Made by a program: the position numbers and the translations under genes | The notes under the pieces: generated by a model | Told to the model about the DNA's origin: nothing | The model's database searches: none | The model's input: the letters and a program-made list of their open reading frames with translations, nothing else | Shown: piece after piece, positions 1 to 9,692 of the stretch | Position numbering within the stretch: position 1 is the first letter of the stretch | Layout of the letters: each line of letters opens with the position of its first letter | Origin: Phyllobacterium zundukense | GTDB lineage: Bacteria; Pseudomonadota; Alphaproteobacteria; Rhizobiales; Rhizobiaceae | Length of the DNA stretch: 64,000 bases | Direction of reading: 5' to 3' | Assembly (NCBI RefSeq): GCF_002764115.1 | Contig: NZ_CP017941.1 | Location: 248,001 to 312,000 of the forward strand

Positions 1-44
1 TCGAAAAGGCGGGCAAGCAGAAATTCAACAAAAAGGGGAATAAC

Positions 45-1655
45 ATGAGCGACAAGATCACGAACTGGACAAAAGCCGACGACGCAATGGTTGAAACTGC
101 CATCCGGCGTGGAGCAACCCGTCGCGAACTTCTTCAGTTGATGCTGGCCGGTGGCGTCGCCACGGCGGCGGGCGGATTCATGCTCGGCAATGCCACGCGC
201 GCCCTTGCTGCCACGCCGATCGCCGGCGGCGCGCTGAAAGCGGCCGGCTGGTCATCTTCCACCGCAGATACGCTCGATCCGGCCAAGGCCTCGCTCTCCA
301 CCGATTATGTGCGTTGCTGCGCCTTCTATAACCGCCTTACCTACATCGACCAGAGCGGCGCGACACAGATGGAACTGGCCGAATCTGTCGAGAGCAAGGA
401 TGCCAAGGTCTGGACTGTCAAGCTGCGTAGCGGCGTGACGTTCCACGATGGCAAGCCGCTGACGGCAGACGACGTCGTCTTTTCGCTGAAGCGTCACCTG
501 GACCCGGGCGTCGGATCGAAAGTCGCCAAGATCGCAGCGCAGATGACCGGGTTCAAGGCAATTGACAAGCAGACCGTGGAAATTACACTGGCCAACGCGA
601 ATGGCGACCTTCCCACGATCCTCGGCATGCATCATTTCATGATCGTGGCCGATGGCACCACGGACTTCTCCAAGGGTAACGGCACGGGCGCCTTCGTGCG
701 CGAGGTCTTCGAACCCGGCGTCCGCTCGGTCGGCCTCAAGAACAAGAATTACTGGAAATCCAGCGGCCCGAATGTCGATTCTTTCGAATACTTCGCCATC
801 AGCGACGACAATGCCCGCGTCAACGCCCTTCTGTCCGGGGACATCCATCTTGCCGCATCGATCAACCCGCGCTCGATGCGGCTGGTCGAAAGCCAGGACG
901 GCTTCGCACTCTCGAAGACCACCTCCGGAAACTATACCAACCTCAACATTCGGATGGACATGGCACCGGGGGACAAGATGGACTTCATCCAAGGCATGAA
1001 GTACCTGATTAACCGCGAGCAGATCCAGAAATCAGCCTTGCGGGGTCTTGCGGAAATCGGCAACGATCAGCCGATTTCGCCCGCCAGCCTGTACTACAAC
1101 GCCGATCTCAAGGCGAAGGCCTTCGATCCGGAGAAGGCGAAGTTCCACTTCGAAAAGGCGGGCGTGCTCGGTCAATCAATCCCGATGGTCGCGTCTGAAG
1201 CAGCAAACGCCTCGATCGATATGGCGATGATCGTTCAGGCCGCCGGCGCGGAGATCGGAATGAAATTCGACGTGCAGCGCGTGCCTTCGGATGGCTACTG
1301 GGACAATTACTGGCTGAAGGCACCAGTCCATTTCGGCAACATCAATCCGAGGCCGACACCCGACATTCTGTTCTCGTTGCTCTATGCATCGGACGCACCG
1401 TGGAACGAGAGCCAGTACAAGTCCGCGACGTTTGACAAGATGCTCATCGAGGCGCGCGGCTCGCTCGACCAGGCAAAGCGCAAGGAAATCTACAACGCGA
1501 TGCAGGTCATGGTCGCGGAGGAAGCGGGCACCATTATCCCGGCCTACCTTTCTAACGTCGATGCCACCACAGCTAAACTGAAGGGGCTGGCTCCGAGCCC
1601 GCTCGGCGGCCAAATGGGCTACGCCTTTGCGGAGTATGTCTGGCTCGAAGCCTGA
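45..1655 (+). CDS. Family 5 (peptide/opine-type) ABC substrate-binding protein
   Basis: This is the periplasmic binding protein of a dipeptide/oligopeptide/opine-type ABC importer, which captures the ligand and delivers it to the two permeases encoded just downstream. The 536-residue product begins with a long N-region, then TRRELLQLM (about residues 25-33) and a hydrophobic stretch ending near ALAA, which looks like a Tat-type export signal. The rest has the length and texture of the SBP_bac_5 family (for example FHDGKPLTADDVVFSLKR). The ATG follows a good AGGGGA Shine-Dalgarno. It is the first gene of a four-gene importer operon. The ligand is not readable from sequence; the amino-acid oxidase genes nearby suggest a D-amino acid, opine or modified peptide. 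Confidence 0.9.
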   Translation: MSDKITNWTKADDAMVETAIRRGATRRELLQLMLAGGVATAAGGFMLGNATRALAATPIAGGALKAAGWSSSTADTLDPAKASLSTDYVRCCAFYNRLTYIDQSGATQMELAESVESKDAKVWTVKLRSGVTFHDGKPLTADDVVFSLKRHLDPGVGSKVAKIAAQMTGFKAIDKQTVEITLANANGDLPTILGMHHFMIVADGTTDFSKGNGTGAFVREVFEPGVRSVGLKNKNYWKSSGPNVDSFEYFAISDDNARVNALLSGDIHLAASINPRSMRLVESQDGFALSKTTSGNYTNLNIRMDMAPGDKMDFIQGMKYLINREQIQKSALRGLAEIGNDQPISPASLYYNADLKAKAFDPEKAKFHFEKAGVLGQSIPMVASEAANASIDMAMIVQAAGAEIGMKFDVQRVPSDGYWDNYWLKAPVHFGNINPRPTPDILFSLLYASDAPWNESQYKSATFDKMLIEARGSLDQAKRKEIYNAMQVMVAEEAGTIIPAYLSNVDATTAKLKGLAPSPLGGQMGYAFAEYVWLEA

Positions 1656-1667
1656 CGAGGCGAGTGG

Positions 1668-1689
1668 CCGAGGGCAGAATTGCCCTCGG
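1668..1689 (+). terminator. Hairpin between binding-protein and permease genes
   Basis: CCGAGGGCA and TGCCCTCGG form a perfect 9-bp stem around a GAAT loop, 12 bases after the binding-protein stop codon. There is no T-run, so it is more likely a partial terminator or mRNA-stabilising hairpin that keeps the binding protein more abundant than the permeases. Similar hairpins follow the other two importer binding-protein genes in this window. Confidence 0.6.
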
Positions 1690-1743
1690 TTCGCGTTCCG
1701 ATCGCGTATAGTCGGTCGGCCGAACGTCAAAGGAAGCGCGTCT

Positions 1744-2694
1744 ATGAACCATCGGATCTTCTCTCTTGTGATGAGCAGGCTGCTCATCGCCGTAATTACG
1801 CTGGTAATCGTATCCTTCGCGGTGTTCTTCGCCACGATGATGCTCCCCGGCGACACGGCAACTATCCTGCTTGGCCAGGCCGCAACGCCCGAGGCCGTCG
1901 CGGGCCTTCGCACGGCCATGCATCTGGATGAGCCGGCGATTATCCGATTCATCCGGTGGTTCGGAGGGCTCGTCACAGGCGATCTCGGAACGTCCTACGC
2001 CAACGACATGCCGATCGCCGATCTTATCGCCGGACGCTTCATCAACACGTTGAAGCTCGCTGGTGTGACCGCCCTGTTCTCGGTTCCGATCGCTCTTACG
2101 CTCGGGATTACCGCTGCCATGATGCGCGGCTCGCTTTACGACCGGGTTGTCACCATACTGACGATCGGTGTTATATCGGTTCCGGAATTCATGGTAGCGA
2201 CTTCGGCCGTCCTCGTCTTCGCCGTCTATCTCAAATGGCTGCCGGCCTTGTCCTTTGCCAACGAGGTTCACTCGATCACCGATCTGTTGCGCGTCTATGC
2301 GATGCCGGTCATCACGCTCACTTTTGTCGTTTCCGCTCAGATGATCCGCATGACCCGTGCTGCGGTAGTCGAAACGCTGAACACGCCCTATGTCGAGATG
2401 GCCCTGCTCAAGGGCGCATCGCGCCAGCGGATCGTACTGAAGCATGCCCTTCCCAACGCACTTGGCCCGATCGTCAACGCCGTGGCCCTGTCGCTGTCTT
2501 ACCTTTTGGGCGGTGTGATCATTGTCGAGACGATCTTCAACTATCCCGGCATAGCAAAACTGATGGTCGATGCCGTCGCCACCCGCGACCTGCCTCTGAT
2601 CCAGAGTTGCGCGATGATCTTTTGTCTTGGTTATCTGATCCTGATCACGCTTGCCGACATTCTTGCCATCCTTTCAAATCCGAGGCTGCGATGA
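1744..2694 (+). CDS. ABC transporter permease (DppB/OppB type)
   Basis: This is the first inner-membrane permease of the peptide/opine-type importer, 316 residues from the ATG at 1744 (the frame is open further upstream, but the sequence starting MNHRIFSLVMSRLL is the usual N-terminus). It has about six hydrophobic segments and the EAA-type cytoplasmic loop with GASRQRIVLKHALPNALGP that docks on the ATPase. The stop codon overlaps the start of the next permease (ATGA), which implies translational coupling. Confidence 0.9.
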   Translation: MNHRIFSLVMSRLLIAVITLVIVSFAVFFATMMLPGDTATILLGQAATPEAVAGLRTAMHLDEPAIIRFIRWFGGLVTGDLGTSYANDMPIADLIAGRFINTLKLAGVTALFSVPIALTLGITAAMMRGSLYDRVVTILTIGVISVPEFMVATSAVLVFAVYLKWLPALSFANEVHSITDLLRVYAMPVITLTFVVSAQMIRMTRAAVVETLNTPYVEMALLKGASRQRIVLKHALPNALGPIVNAVALSLSYLLGGVIIVETIFNYPGIAKLMVDAVATRDLPLIQSCAMIFCLGYLILITLADILAILSNPRLR

Positions 2695-3545
2695 CAATAG
2701 ATACCGCAAAAATGCCGGCGGCAGGCCGCATGGGCTACCGCTTCAATCTTGTCGGGATGCTGGCCCTTGCCGTCATTCTCCTCTGGGGGTTTGTCGCCGT
2801 CTTCGCCCATCTCCTCATCCCCTATCCGGTCGGAGAGATCGTCGACGTCGACTACTTCGGCCCGATGTCGACACAGTTCTGGCTGGGATCGGACTATCTT
2901 GGCCGTGACATGTTCTCACGCATTGTGATGGGCGCGCGCTACACCGTCGGAATCTCGGTGGCCGCCGTGGCGATCGCCTGTACGACGGGCGTCGTACTCG
3001 GCATGATCGCAGCCGTCAGCGGTGGCTGGACCGACACTTTGCTCAGCCGGTTTCTCGACGCCATGAGCTCAATCCCAAGCAAGCTGTTCGGCCTGGTTGT
3101 CGTCGCTGCGGTCGGATCGTCGATCCCGGTTCTGATCTTCACGCTGTCCGTCATCTACATCCCGGGCGCCTATCGCTTCGCCCGCGCTCTGGCCGTGAAC
3201 ATCAATGCCATGGATTTCATCACGGTTGCTCGTACGCGGGGCGAGAACGTTTTTTACATCATTCGTTCCGAAATCCTGCCGAACATCCTCGGTCCAGTGC
3301 TGGCTGATCTCGGCCTTCGTTTCGTCTTTATCGTGCTGCTGCTTTCCGGGCTCTCCTTCCTCGGTCTCGGCGTCCAGCCGCCCTATGCCGATTGGGGCGC
3401 GCTCGTGCGCGAGAATATCGGCGGCCTGCCTTTTGGCGCCCCGGCGGTCATGTTCCCGTCGATCGCGATCGCCAGTCTTACCATCAGCGTCAACCTGCTG
3501 ATCGACAACCTGCCTTACAAGATCCGCGACCGGAGTGTACAATGA
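2691..3545 (+). CDS. ABC transporter permease (DppC/OppC type)
   Basis: This is the second permease of the importer, 284 residues, starting at the ATG that overlaps the previous stop codon. It shows the OppC-like N-terminal membrane segment followed by FWLGSDYLGRDMFSRIVMGA, a signature of this subfamily, and an EAA loop around RGENVFYIIRSEILPNILGP. Its own stop overlaps the ATG of the ATPase gene (ATGA at 3542-3545). The pair of permeases should form a heterodimer. Confidence 0.9.
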   Translation: MTIDTAKMPAAGRMGYRFNLVGMLALAVILLWGFVAVFAHLLIPYPVGEIVDVDYFGPMSTQFWLGSDYLGRDMFSRIVMGARYTVGISVAAVAIACTTGVVLGMIAAVSGGWTDTLLSRFLDAMSSIPSKLFGLVVVAAVGSSIPVLIFTLSVIYIPGAYRFARALAVNINAMDFITVARTRGENVFYIIRSEILPNILGPVLADLGLRFVFIVLLLSGLSFLGLGVQPPYADWGALVRENIGGLPFGAPAVMFPSIAIASLTISVNLLIDNLPYKIRDRSVQ

Positions 3546-5197
3546 CCAATCTCGTTGAAATCCGCGATCTGAAGGTTGAGGCCAAGACAGACTCCGGCCG
3601 CATTGTCGAGATCATCAAAGGGGTGAGCTTCGATGTGGCGGAAGGCGAAATCGTTGCGCTCATCGGCGAAAGCGGATCGGGAAAGACCACGGTCGCTTTG
3701 ACCTTGATGGGACATGCCCGCCCAGGCTGCCGCATTTCCGGCGGTAGCGTTAAGCTTGCCGGCAAGGATATGGCCCGGCTTTCCGAAAAGGCGCGGGCCC
3801 GTGTCCGCGGCACCGAAGTCTCCTATGTTCCACAAAGTGCGGCAGCAGCTTTCAATCCTGCCGCAACGATCATGGAGCAAGTTATCGAGATTACCCGCAT
3901 TCATGACCTCATGCCCGCCGCCAAGGCAAAGGCCCGCGCGATCGAACTCTTCCGGGCGCTGTCCCTGCCGGAGCCCGACACGATCGGCGAGCGTTATCCG
4001 CATCAGGTCTCGGGTGGCCAATTGCAGCGCCTTTCCGCGGCAATGGCGCTAATCGGCGATCCGAAGATCGTGATCTTCGACGAGCCGACGACAGCGCTCG
4101 ACGTTACGACCCAGATCGAGGTCCTACGTGCCTTCAAGGCCGTAATGCGTAGGGGTGGTATCGCGGGGGTTTACGTCTCCCATGATCTTGCGGTCGTGGC
4201 CCAAATCGCAGACCGGATCGTCGTGCTGAAAGGCGGCGAGGTGCAGGAGGCAGGCAGCACTGAGCAAATCCTGTCGGATGCGAAGCACCCCTATACGCGC
4301 GAACTGCTCGCTGCTTTCGAACCTAAGGCACGAGGCGCAGCCCCGGTCGTTTCGGAAGCACGTCCCATTCTTGAGATTGAGAACATCGTCGCCGGCTACG
4401 GTACCATCCAGAGCAACGGGCTGCCGCTCATCTGTGCTGTGCGTTCAGTGAGTCTGACGGTGGAAAAAGGCCGCAATCTTGGCATTATCGGTGAATCCGG
4501 CTGCGGAAAATCGACTCTTGCCCGGACAATTGCCGGCATTCTACCTAGCTCCGGCGGCAGGGTCATTTTTGATGGCCAGGAGCTTGCACCAAGTGCTTCC
4601 AAGCGTACACACGAGCAATTGCGCGAGATGCAGATCGTCTTCCAGTATGCCGATACAGCGCTCAACCCCGCCAAATCGATCGAGGACATAATTGCACGTC
4701 CCCTCACCTTCTATCACGGCATGGATGGCGCGACGCGCAACAAGCGGATTACTGCGCTTTTGGACATGGTTCAGTTGCCCAGTTCGGTCCGCAATCGGCG
4801 GCCCGCGGAACTGTCCGGCGGGCAGAAGCAGCGAGTGAATTTCGCCCGTGCCCTTGCCGCCGATCCGAAGCTGATCCTGTGCGACGAGATTACCTCGGCA
4901 CTTGACACCGTCGTGGCCGCCGCCGTCATCGAACTATTGAAAGAACTGCAGAGGGAACTGGGTCTCTCCTACATTTTCATCAGCCATGACATTTCGGTGG
5001 TGGAAGCGATCTGTGACGAAATCGTCGTCATGTATGCGGGGGAAAAGGTGGAGCAACTGATGCCGTCGGCCACAGCCAAGAGCCCCCAACACCCCTATTC
5101 GCAACTGCTGTTTTCTTCGGTTCCCAAACTCGATCCGCATTGGCTCGATTGCCTGGAACGGGATCCGGAACTGGTTCGCGCCTATTGCCAGCGCTGA
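3542..5197 (+). CDS. Double-domain ABC transporter ATPase
   Basis: This 551-residue protein fuses two ATP-binding domains and powers the importer encoded upstream. Domain 1 has Walker A GESGSGKTT (residues 42-50), signature VSGGQLQR and Walker B IVIFDEPTTALD. Domain 2 has Walker A GESGCGKST, signature LSGGQKQR and Walker B LILCDEITSALD. Both domains therefore look catalytically complete. Fused DppD-DppF/GsiA-like ATPases are common in rhizobial peptide and opine importers. The start overlaps the previous stop codon. The gene ends 12 bp before the convergent Lrp-type regulator. Confidence 0.92.
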   Translation: MTNLVEIRDLKVEAKTDSGRIVEIIKGVSFDVAEGEIVALIGESGSGKTTVALTLMGHARPGCRISGGSVKLAGKDMARLSEKARARVRGTEVSYVPQSAAAAFNPAATIMEQVIEITRIHDLMPAAKAKARAIELFRALSLPEPDTIGERYPHQVSGGQLQRLSAAMALIGDPKIVIFDEPTTALDVTTQIEVLRAFKAVMRRGGIAGVYVSHDLAVVAQIADRIVVLKGGEVQEAGSTEQILSDAKHPYTRELLAAFEPKARGAAPVVSEARPILEIENIVAGYGTIQSNGLPLICAVRSVSLTVEKGRNLGIIGESGCGKSTLARTIAGILPSSGGRVIFDGQELAPSASKRTHEQLREMQIVFQYADTALNPAKSIEDIIARPLTFYHGMDGATRNKRITALLDMVQLPSSVRNRRPAELSGGQKQRVNFARALAADPKLILCDEITSALDTVVAAAVIELLKELQRELGLSYIFISHDISVVEAICDEIVVMYAGEKVEQLMPSATAKSPQHPYSQLLFSSVPKLDPHWLDCLERDPELVRAYCQR

Positions 5198-5208
5198 CGG
5201 TGCGGTGA

Positions 5209-5685
5209 TCAGTGCCGAAACAAACTTGTCAGTGGCATATGCGCCTTGACGATCGGTGACTTCAGCACGACGAAGCTGAAATATTTGTCGATGCCGATAT
5301 CCAAGTCGGTCAGCCGTTCCATTATGGTCTGGTACTCGCCGATCCCGGCGGTGACGAACTTCACAAGATAATCGTAACCGCCGGAAACCAGATGGCACTC
5401 GATGACCTGTTCAACTTTCTCGACTGCGGCGAGAAAGCGGGAGAAATCGATCTGCCGGTGGTTTTTCAACGTGATCTCGGTAAATACCGTCAGGGTCTGG
5501 CCGAGCTTGGCGACGTTCACCTGCGCCGAATAGCCGACGATATAGCCTTCTGCCTCCAGCTTCTTCACCCGTATCAGGCAGGGACTCGGCGACAGATTGA
5601 CGAGTTCGGCCAGCTCGACATTGGTGATGCGGCCGTTCTTTTGCAACTCGTAGAGAATCTTGATGTCGATCCGGTCCAGCTTCAT
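5209..5685 (-). CDS. Lrp/AsnC family transcriptional regulator
   Basis: This is a 158-residue feast/famine regulator. The N-terminal helix-turn-helix covers about residues 3-45 (LDRIDIKILYELQKNGRI ... LSPSPCLIRVKKLEAEG) and the C-terminal RAM ligand-binding domain follows (GYDYLVKFV ... SFVVLKS). The frame is open further upstream, but family alignment places the start at MKLDRIDIK (5685). It lies between the importer operon and a divergently transcribed FAD oxidoreductase gene, so it probably senses an amino acid and controls one or both. Confidence 0.9.
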   Translation of the reverse strand: MKLDRIDIKILYELQKNGRITNVELAELVNLSPSPCLIRVKKLEAEGYIVGYSAQVNVAKLGQTLTVFTEITLKNHRQIDFSRFLAAVEKVEQVIECHLVSGGYDYLVKFVTAGIGEYQTIMERLTDLDIGIDKYFSFVVLKSPIVKAHMPLTSLFRH

Positions 5686-5915
5686 GCAACGCGCCCCTTG
5701 GCATTCACTTCCATATGCATAGTAGAAAATGCTGGATGTCCTCTCGTGAATATAAACACATATGCGGTGCCTGTCATTGTCCATGCGGTCTCCGCGGCCG
5801 GCATAAACTATGGCCCGCTTACGATTGAACGACATAAAATGCTATCCATCGCCAAACTCCAGCTACGTCTTCTCGGGCCGAAGAGTAAATTGATGACGAG
5901 AACTGGAGATCTTTC

Positions 5916-7238
5916 ATGCCCGCCCCGCTTCAGAAGATAGAAACAAACCAGGCTCTGCCTGACAGCGCCGACGCGGTCGTGATTGGAGGCGGTATCGTCG
6001 GCGCCTTTGCCGCGTACTACCTTGCGCGCCGGGGCCTCAAAGTCGCACTGCTTGAGAAAGGCCGGGTTGGCGCCGAGCAGTCGAGCCGAAATTGGGGCTG
6101 GTGCCGGCAACAGAACCGGGACGCGCGAGAACTTCCGATCGCCACGAAAAGTCTCGATCTGTGGGAGAAGTTTGCGGCAGACACTGGCGAAGACACTGGT
6201 TTCCGGCGCTGTGGTCTGCTTTATCTCAGCAATGATGACGCGGAACTTGAAGGCTGGGCCCGTTGGGGAACCTTTGCGCGATCAGCAGGCGTGACAACGC
6301 ATACGCTCGATAGCGCTCAGGCGAGCGAGCGCGGCAGCGCCAGCGGTCGCATCTGGAAAGGCGGCGTCTTCTCGCCCTCCGACGGCACCGCTGACCCATC
6401 GCGCGCCGCTCCCGCCGTCGCCCGTGCGATCATGGCCCTCGGCGGAAGCGTCCATCAGCACTGCGCCGCGCGCGGCATAGAGACGACGGGTGGACGCTTG
6501 AGCGCCGTTGTAACCGAGAAAGAGACAATCCGAACGCCGGTAGCCGTCATGGCCGGCGGCGCCTGGGCTTCGTCTTTCTGCCGGCAGTTCCACGTCCGGT
6601 TCCCACAGGCTTCTATCCGGTCGTCGATTCTGTCTGTTTCGGGCGGAGCGGATCTCCCTGACGCCCTGCACACAGCTCATATTTCAATTACAAAACGTGG
6701 GGATGGTGGCTACACCCTCGCGATCAGCGGGCGTGGGCGGGTGGACCCGACCCCGCAGCAAATCCGCTTTACCCCGCAATTCCTGCCGATGTTCCTCCGG
6801 CGCTGGCGCAGCCTTGCGCCCGGAAGCGCCGAAGGTTGGCGTTCCGGCCACGAAACCCTGGCGCGCTGGCGGCTCGACGCGCCGACCCCGATGGAGAGAA
6901 TGCGGATTCTCGATCCGGCGCCAGATCAGAGCACGATCGCATTGACCTATCGCCGCGCCTGTGAACTTCTACCATCGCTGGCCAAATCTCACGTTACCGC
7001 AGCCTGGGCGGGTTATATCGACAGCACCCCCGACGGCGTGCCCGGCATTGGTGAGATCGACTCCGTCCCGGGGTTCATACTCGCAGCTGGGTTCAGCGGC
7101 CATGGGTTTGGCATTGCCCCAGGTGCCGGCCATATGGTCGCCGATCTTGTCACCGGCGCGGATCATCTGGTCGACCCAAGTCCCTATCACCCGAAACGCT
7201 TCAAAACTGCGGCTTGGGGAAAGGTTTCGGATTTCTAA
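5916..7238 (+). CDS. FAD-dependent amino-acid oxidoreductase (DAO family)
   Basis: This is a 440-residue flavoprotein of the D-amino acid oxidase/glycine oxidase superfamily, expected to oxidise an amine or secondary amine such as a D-amino acid or opine. The N-terminal dinucleotide-binding motif is VVIGGGIVGAFAAYYLARRG, followed by SRNWGWCRQQNRD, a variant of the SxxNxG segment near the flavin in this group. The C-terminus has the closing motif GFSGHGFGIAPGAG. It is divergent from the Lrp-type regulator and precedes a second FAD oxidoreductase gene. Substrate is inferred from context only. Confidence 0.88.
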   Translation: MPAPLQKIETNQALPDSADAVVIGGGIVGAFAAYYLARRGLKVALLEKGRVGAEQSSRNWGWCRQQNRDARELPIATKSLDLWEKFAADTGEDTGFRRCGLLYLSNDDAELEGWARWGTFARSAGVTTHTLDSAQASERGSASGRIWKGGVFSPSDGTADPSRAAPAVARAIMALGGSVHQHCAARGIETTGGRLSAVVTEKETIRTPVAVMAGGAWASSFCRQFHVRFPQASIRSSILSVSGGADLPDALHTAHISITKRGDGGYTLAISGRGRVDPTPQQIRFTPQFLPMFLRRWRSLAPGSAEGWRSGHETLARWRLDAPTPMERMRILDPAPDQSTIALTYRRACELLPSLAKSHVTAAWAGYIDSTPDGVPGIGEIDSVPGFILAAGFSGHGFGIAPGAGHMVADLVTGADHLVDPSPYHPKRFKTAAWGKVSDF

Positions 7239-7363
7239 GCCATAGTCGACTCGTGACGGCTTGCTGCGCAGCCCCAGTGGCAAGGGCCATTTATTGCGAC
7301 AGCGTCCGCCTGCCGATCGTCGGTCGTGTCTCCATATCACCGCCCAGCCGGAAGGCCGGCTGA

Positions 7364-7519
7364 GGCCCGGCAGCCTCATGGAAACCCTCGGCCCCCAACC
7401 AAACGCTCGAGGGCGTCGCCCGCGACGCAGGCACCATTTTCTACGAACCTGACCGTTCACGGCAATCGCTTATCACCGACGATACCGGTGACCTATCTTT
7501 CCCAGTGAGGGTATCATGA
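7364..7519 (+). pseudogene. Possible C-terminal gene fragment overlapping dadA start
   Basis: An open frame without a start codon encodes about 51 residues including NQTLEGVARDAGTIFYEPD and [13 protein letters not shown], and its stop overlaps the ATG of the next gene as ATGA. The overlap is what a real, translationally coupled upstream gene would leave behind. The sequence is loosely reminiscent of small cupin proteins often found beside such oxidases, but I could not identify it with confidence; chance is possible. Confidence 0.25.
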
Positions 7520-8766
7520 AAGTTATCGTTCTAGGCGCCGGCATCGTCGGCGTGACGTCGGCCTATCAGCTTGCCAAGTCCGGGCACGAGGTGATCGTTG
7601 TTGATCGCCAGCCGGGTCCGGCGCTGGAGACGAGCTTTGCCAATGCCGGCGAAGTGTCGTTCGGCTACTGCTCGCCCTGGGCCGCTCCCGGCATACCGAC
7701 GAAGGCGATGAAGTGGCTCTTCATGCAGCACGCACCGTTGATCCTGCGGCCGAAGGTCGATACCGCGATGCTGTCGTGGCTGGCCAAGATGCTCTCCAAC
7801 TGCACATCAAAACGCTACGCGATCAACAAAAGCCGAATGCTGCGGCTCGCCGACTACAGCCGCGTTTCGCTCGCGGCGTTGCGCGTCGAAACAAGCATCG
7901 CCTATGACGAACGAATGCAGGGCACGCTGCAACTGTTCCGCACACAGCAGCAACTCGACGCCTCGGGCAAGGACGTGAACGCGCTGGCCGCCGATGGCAT
8001 TCCTTACGAAGTGCTCGACCGCGACGGCTGTATCCGCGTCGAGCCGGCGCTGAAGCATGTGTGCGAGAAGATCGTCGGCGGCCTTTTGACACCGAAGGAT
8101 GAAACCGGCGATTGCTTCAAATTCGCCAATGGGCTGGCGAAGAAGGCAGAAGTGCTTGGCGTACGCTTCTCTTGGGGCACGGAAATCAAGGGGCTGGATA
8201 TCGAAAACGGCCGGGTGCGCGGCGTCGTGACCAACCGCGAAAGGCTGTCTGCCGATGCCGTCGTGGTCGCGCTCGGTAGCTATTCGCCCCTGCTCCTGAA
8301 GCGTTACGGCCTCAAGCTGCCCGTCTATCCTGTCAAGGGCTATTCGCTGACGATTCCGATTACCGATGCCTCCCGTGCTCCGGAATCGACGGTGATGGAC
8401 GAGACCTACAAGATCGCCATCACGCGGCTTGGGGACCGTATCCGCGTCGGCGGCATGGCGGAAATTTCCGGCTATAATAACGATCTCGGCCAGGCACGCC
8501 GCCGCACACTAGAACATTCGGTGATGGATCTCTTTCCCGGTGGTGACGCCAACAAGGCTACGTTCTGGTCGGGTCTGCGACCGATGACCCCGGATGGCAC
8601 GCCGGTGATTGGCCCGACCAAGATCGCCGGCCTATTCCTCAACGCCGGCCACGGCACGCTCGGCTGGACGATGAGTTCCGGCTCGGCTCGAGTGATTGCC
8701 GATCTCGTCACCGGCCGCAAGCCGGATATCGACGTCACCGACCTGGCAATTGCGCGGTATGCCTGA
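7516..8766 (+). CDS. dadA: D-amino acid dehydrogenase
   Basis: This 416-residue protein matches the DadA small-subunit family, membrane-associated FAD enzymes that deaminate D-amino acids to 2-oxo acids and pass electrons to the respiratory chain. The N-terminus has the FAD motif [19 protein letters not shown], then [20 protein letters not shown], and the C-terminus has [18 protein letters not shown] and [16 protein letters not shown], all family hallmarks. Length equals that of typical DadA. A ridA fragment follows directly, as expected because RidA clears the reactive imine made by such enzymes. Confidence 0.93.
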   Translation: MKVIVLGAGIVGVTSAYQLAKSGHEVIVVDRQPGPALETSFANAGEVSFGYCSPWAAPGIPTKAMKWLFMQHAPLILRPKVDTAMLSWLAKMLSNCTSKRYAINKSRMLRLADYSRVSLAALRVETSIAYDERMQGTLQLFRTQQQLDASGKDVNALAADGIPYEVLDRDGCIRVEPALKHVCEKIVGGLLTPKDETGDCFKFANGLAKKAEVLGVRFSWGTEIKGLDIENGRVRGVVTNRERLSADAVVVALGSYSPLLLKRYGLKLPVYPVKGYSLTIPITDASRAPESTVMDETYKIAITRLGDRIRVGGMAEISGYNNDLGQARRRTLEHSVMDLFPGGDANKATFWSGLRPMTPDGTPVIGPTKIAGLFLNAGHGTLGWTMSSGSARVIADLVTGRKPDIDVTDLAIARYA

Positions 8767-8784
8767 ACGGGTTTATTCAACCAC

Positions 8785-8876
8785 TATGCGGAGAAACAAA
8801 ACACGATCAGGAAATCATGCGAACGACGCGCCGGGCGCAGTCGGGCCCTTCTCGCAGACGATCAAGGTCGGAAACC
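8785..8876 (+). pseudogene. ridA: Truncated RidA (YjgF) N-terminus
   Basis: From the ATG at 8785 the frame reads a RidA-type N-terminus: APGAVGPFSQTIKVGN matches the conserved APxAVGPFSQAVxVGN start of RidA enamine/imine deaminases. The frame is cut exactly at the left end of the IS6 element at 8877, and the remaining three quarters of the gene is not found on the other side, so the gene was lost by deletion together with the IS. Confidence 0.75.
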
Positions 8877-9681
8877 GGTGATGTCAGGTTAACGTGTGAT
8901 CAGCATCGGCCTGATATCCAGGAAGCATGACCCGATCACCCGTCAGCTATAAACGTCACCGCTTTCCACCGGCACTTATCGCCCATACGGTCTGGCTCTA
9001 CTACAGGTTCCCATTAAGCTTGCGACTCGTCGAGGAAATGCTATTGGAGCGCGGGATCGTTGTTTCTTACGAGACCATCCGATGTTGGGCAAAGAAGTTC
9101 GGCCCGGACTATGCTCATCGTCTGCGCAGGAAGCAGCCAAGCTCAAGCGACATTTGGCGCTTGGATGAAGTCGTCATCACCATCGCCGGCAGGAAACACT
9201 GGCTCTGGCGTGCCGTCGATCAGGAGGGCTACGTGCTCGACGAAATCGTTCAGAACCGCCGCAATACCAAGGCTGCCAAACGCTTGCTTGTTCGTCTGCT
9301 GAAAAAGCAGGGCGTAGCGCCAAAGCGAATGATCACCGACAAGCTGCGATCTTACGCCGCCGCAAAACGCCAGATCATGCCAACCCTCGAGCATCGTTCC
9401 CACAAAGGATTAAACAATCGAGCGGAGAATTCGCATCTGCCGCTGCGAAAACGAGAACGGGTGATGCAAACATTTCGATCATCGGGAAGCCTTCAACGCT
9501 TCCTTTCAGCTTTCTCGGCGGTCCGCAATCTCTTCGTCCCGCCTCGGACAAAACGCACCGCCCTTGCACTCCACCTGCATCGCATGAGCGCGCTTGCACA
9601 CTGGAAGTCCGTCACCGCTATTACCGCCTGAAGTCCGGGATCCATCAAGCGTAGTCCTCACAGACTTAACCTGACATCACC
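8877..9681 (+). mobile_element. IS6-family insertion sequence, about 805 bp
   Basis: The element is bounded by perfect 16-bp inverted repeats, GGTGATGTCAGGTTAA on the left and its reverse complement at 9666-9681 on the right. It holds one transposase gene. The 8 bases flanking each side (CGGAAACC and TACTGCGC) do not match, so the target duplication expected for a simple insertion is missing. Together with ridA on the left and an unrelated enzyme fragment on the right this points to an adjacent deletion or a recombination between two copies. Confidence 0.9.
8927..9631 (+). CDS. IS6-family transposase
   Basis: This is a 234-residue DDE transposase that fills the element between the inverted repeats. 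The N-terminal part carries the helix-turn-helix (PLSLRLVEEMLLERGIVVSYETI); the catalytic acidic residues appear in WRLDEVVI, RMITDKLRSY and NNRAENSH. The C-terminus has the usual RFLSAFSAVRNLF segment. It looks intact and could still be active. Confidence 0.93.
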   Translation: MTRSPVSYKRHRFPPALIAHTVWLYYRFPLSLRLVEEMLLERGIVVSYETIRCWAKKFGPDYAHRLRRKQPSSSDIWRLDEVVITIAGRKHWLWRAVDQEGYVLDEIVQNRRNTKAAKRLLVRLLKKQGVAPKRMITDKLRSYAAAKRQIMPTLEHRSHKGLNNRAENSHLPLRKRERVMQTFRSSGSLQRFLSAFSAVRNLFVPPRTKRTALALHLHRMSALAHWKSVTAITA

Positions 9682-9692
9682 TACTGCGCCTA

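Noticed and set aside
252..992. Long minus-strand open frame inside the binding-protein gene
   Set aside because: It is a shadow of the plus-strand gene: GC-rich third positions keep the antisense frame open, and no protein features are seen.
3392..3541. Upstream extension of the double ATPase frame
   Set aside because: The open frame runs into the permease gene; the ATGA overlap at 3542 fixes the start.
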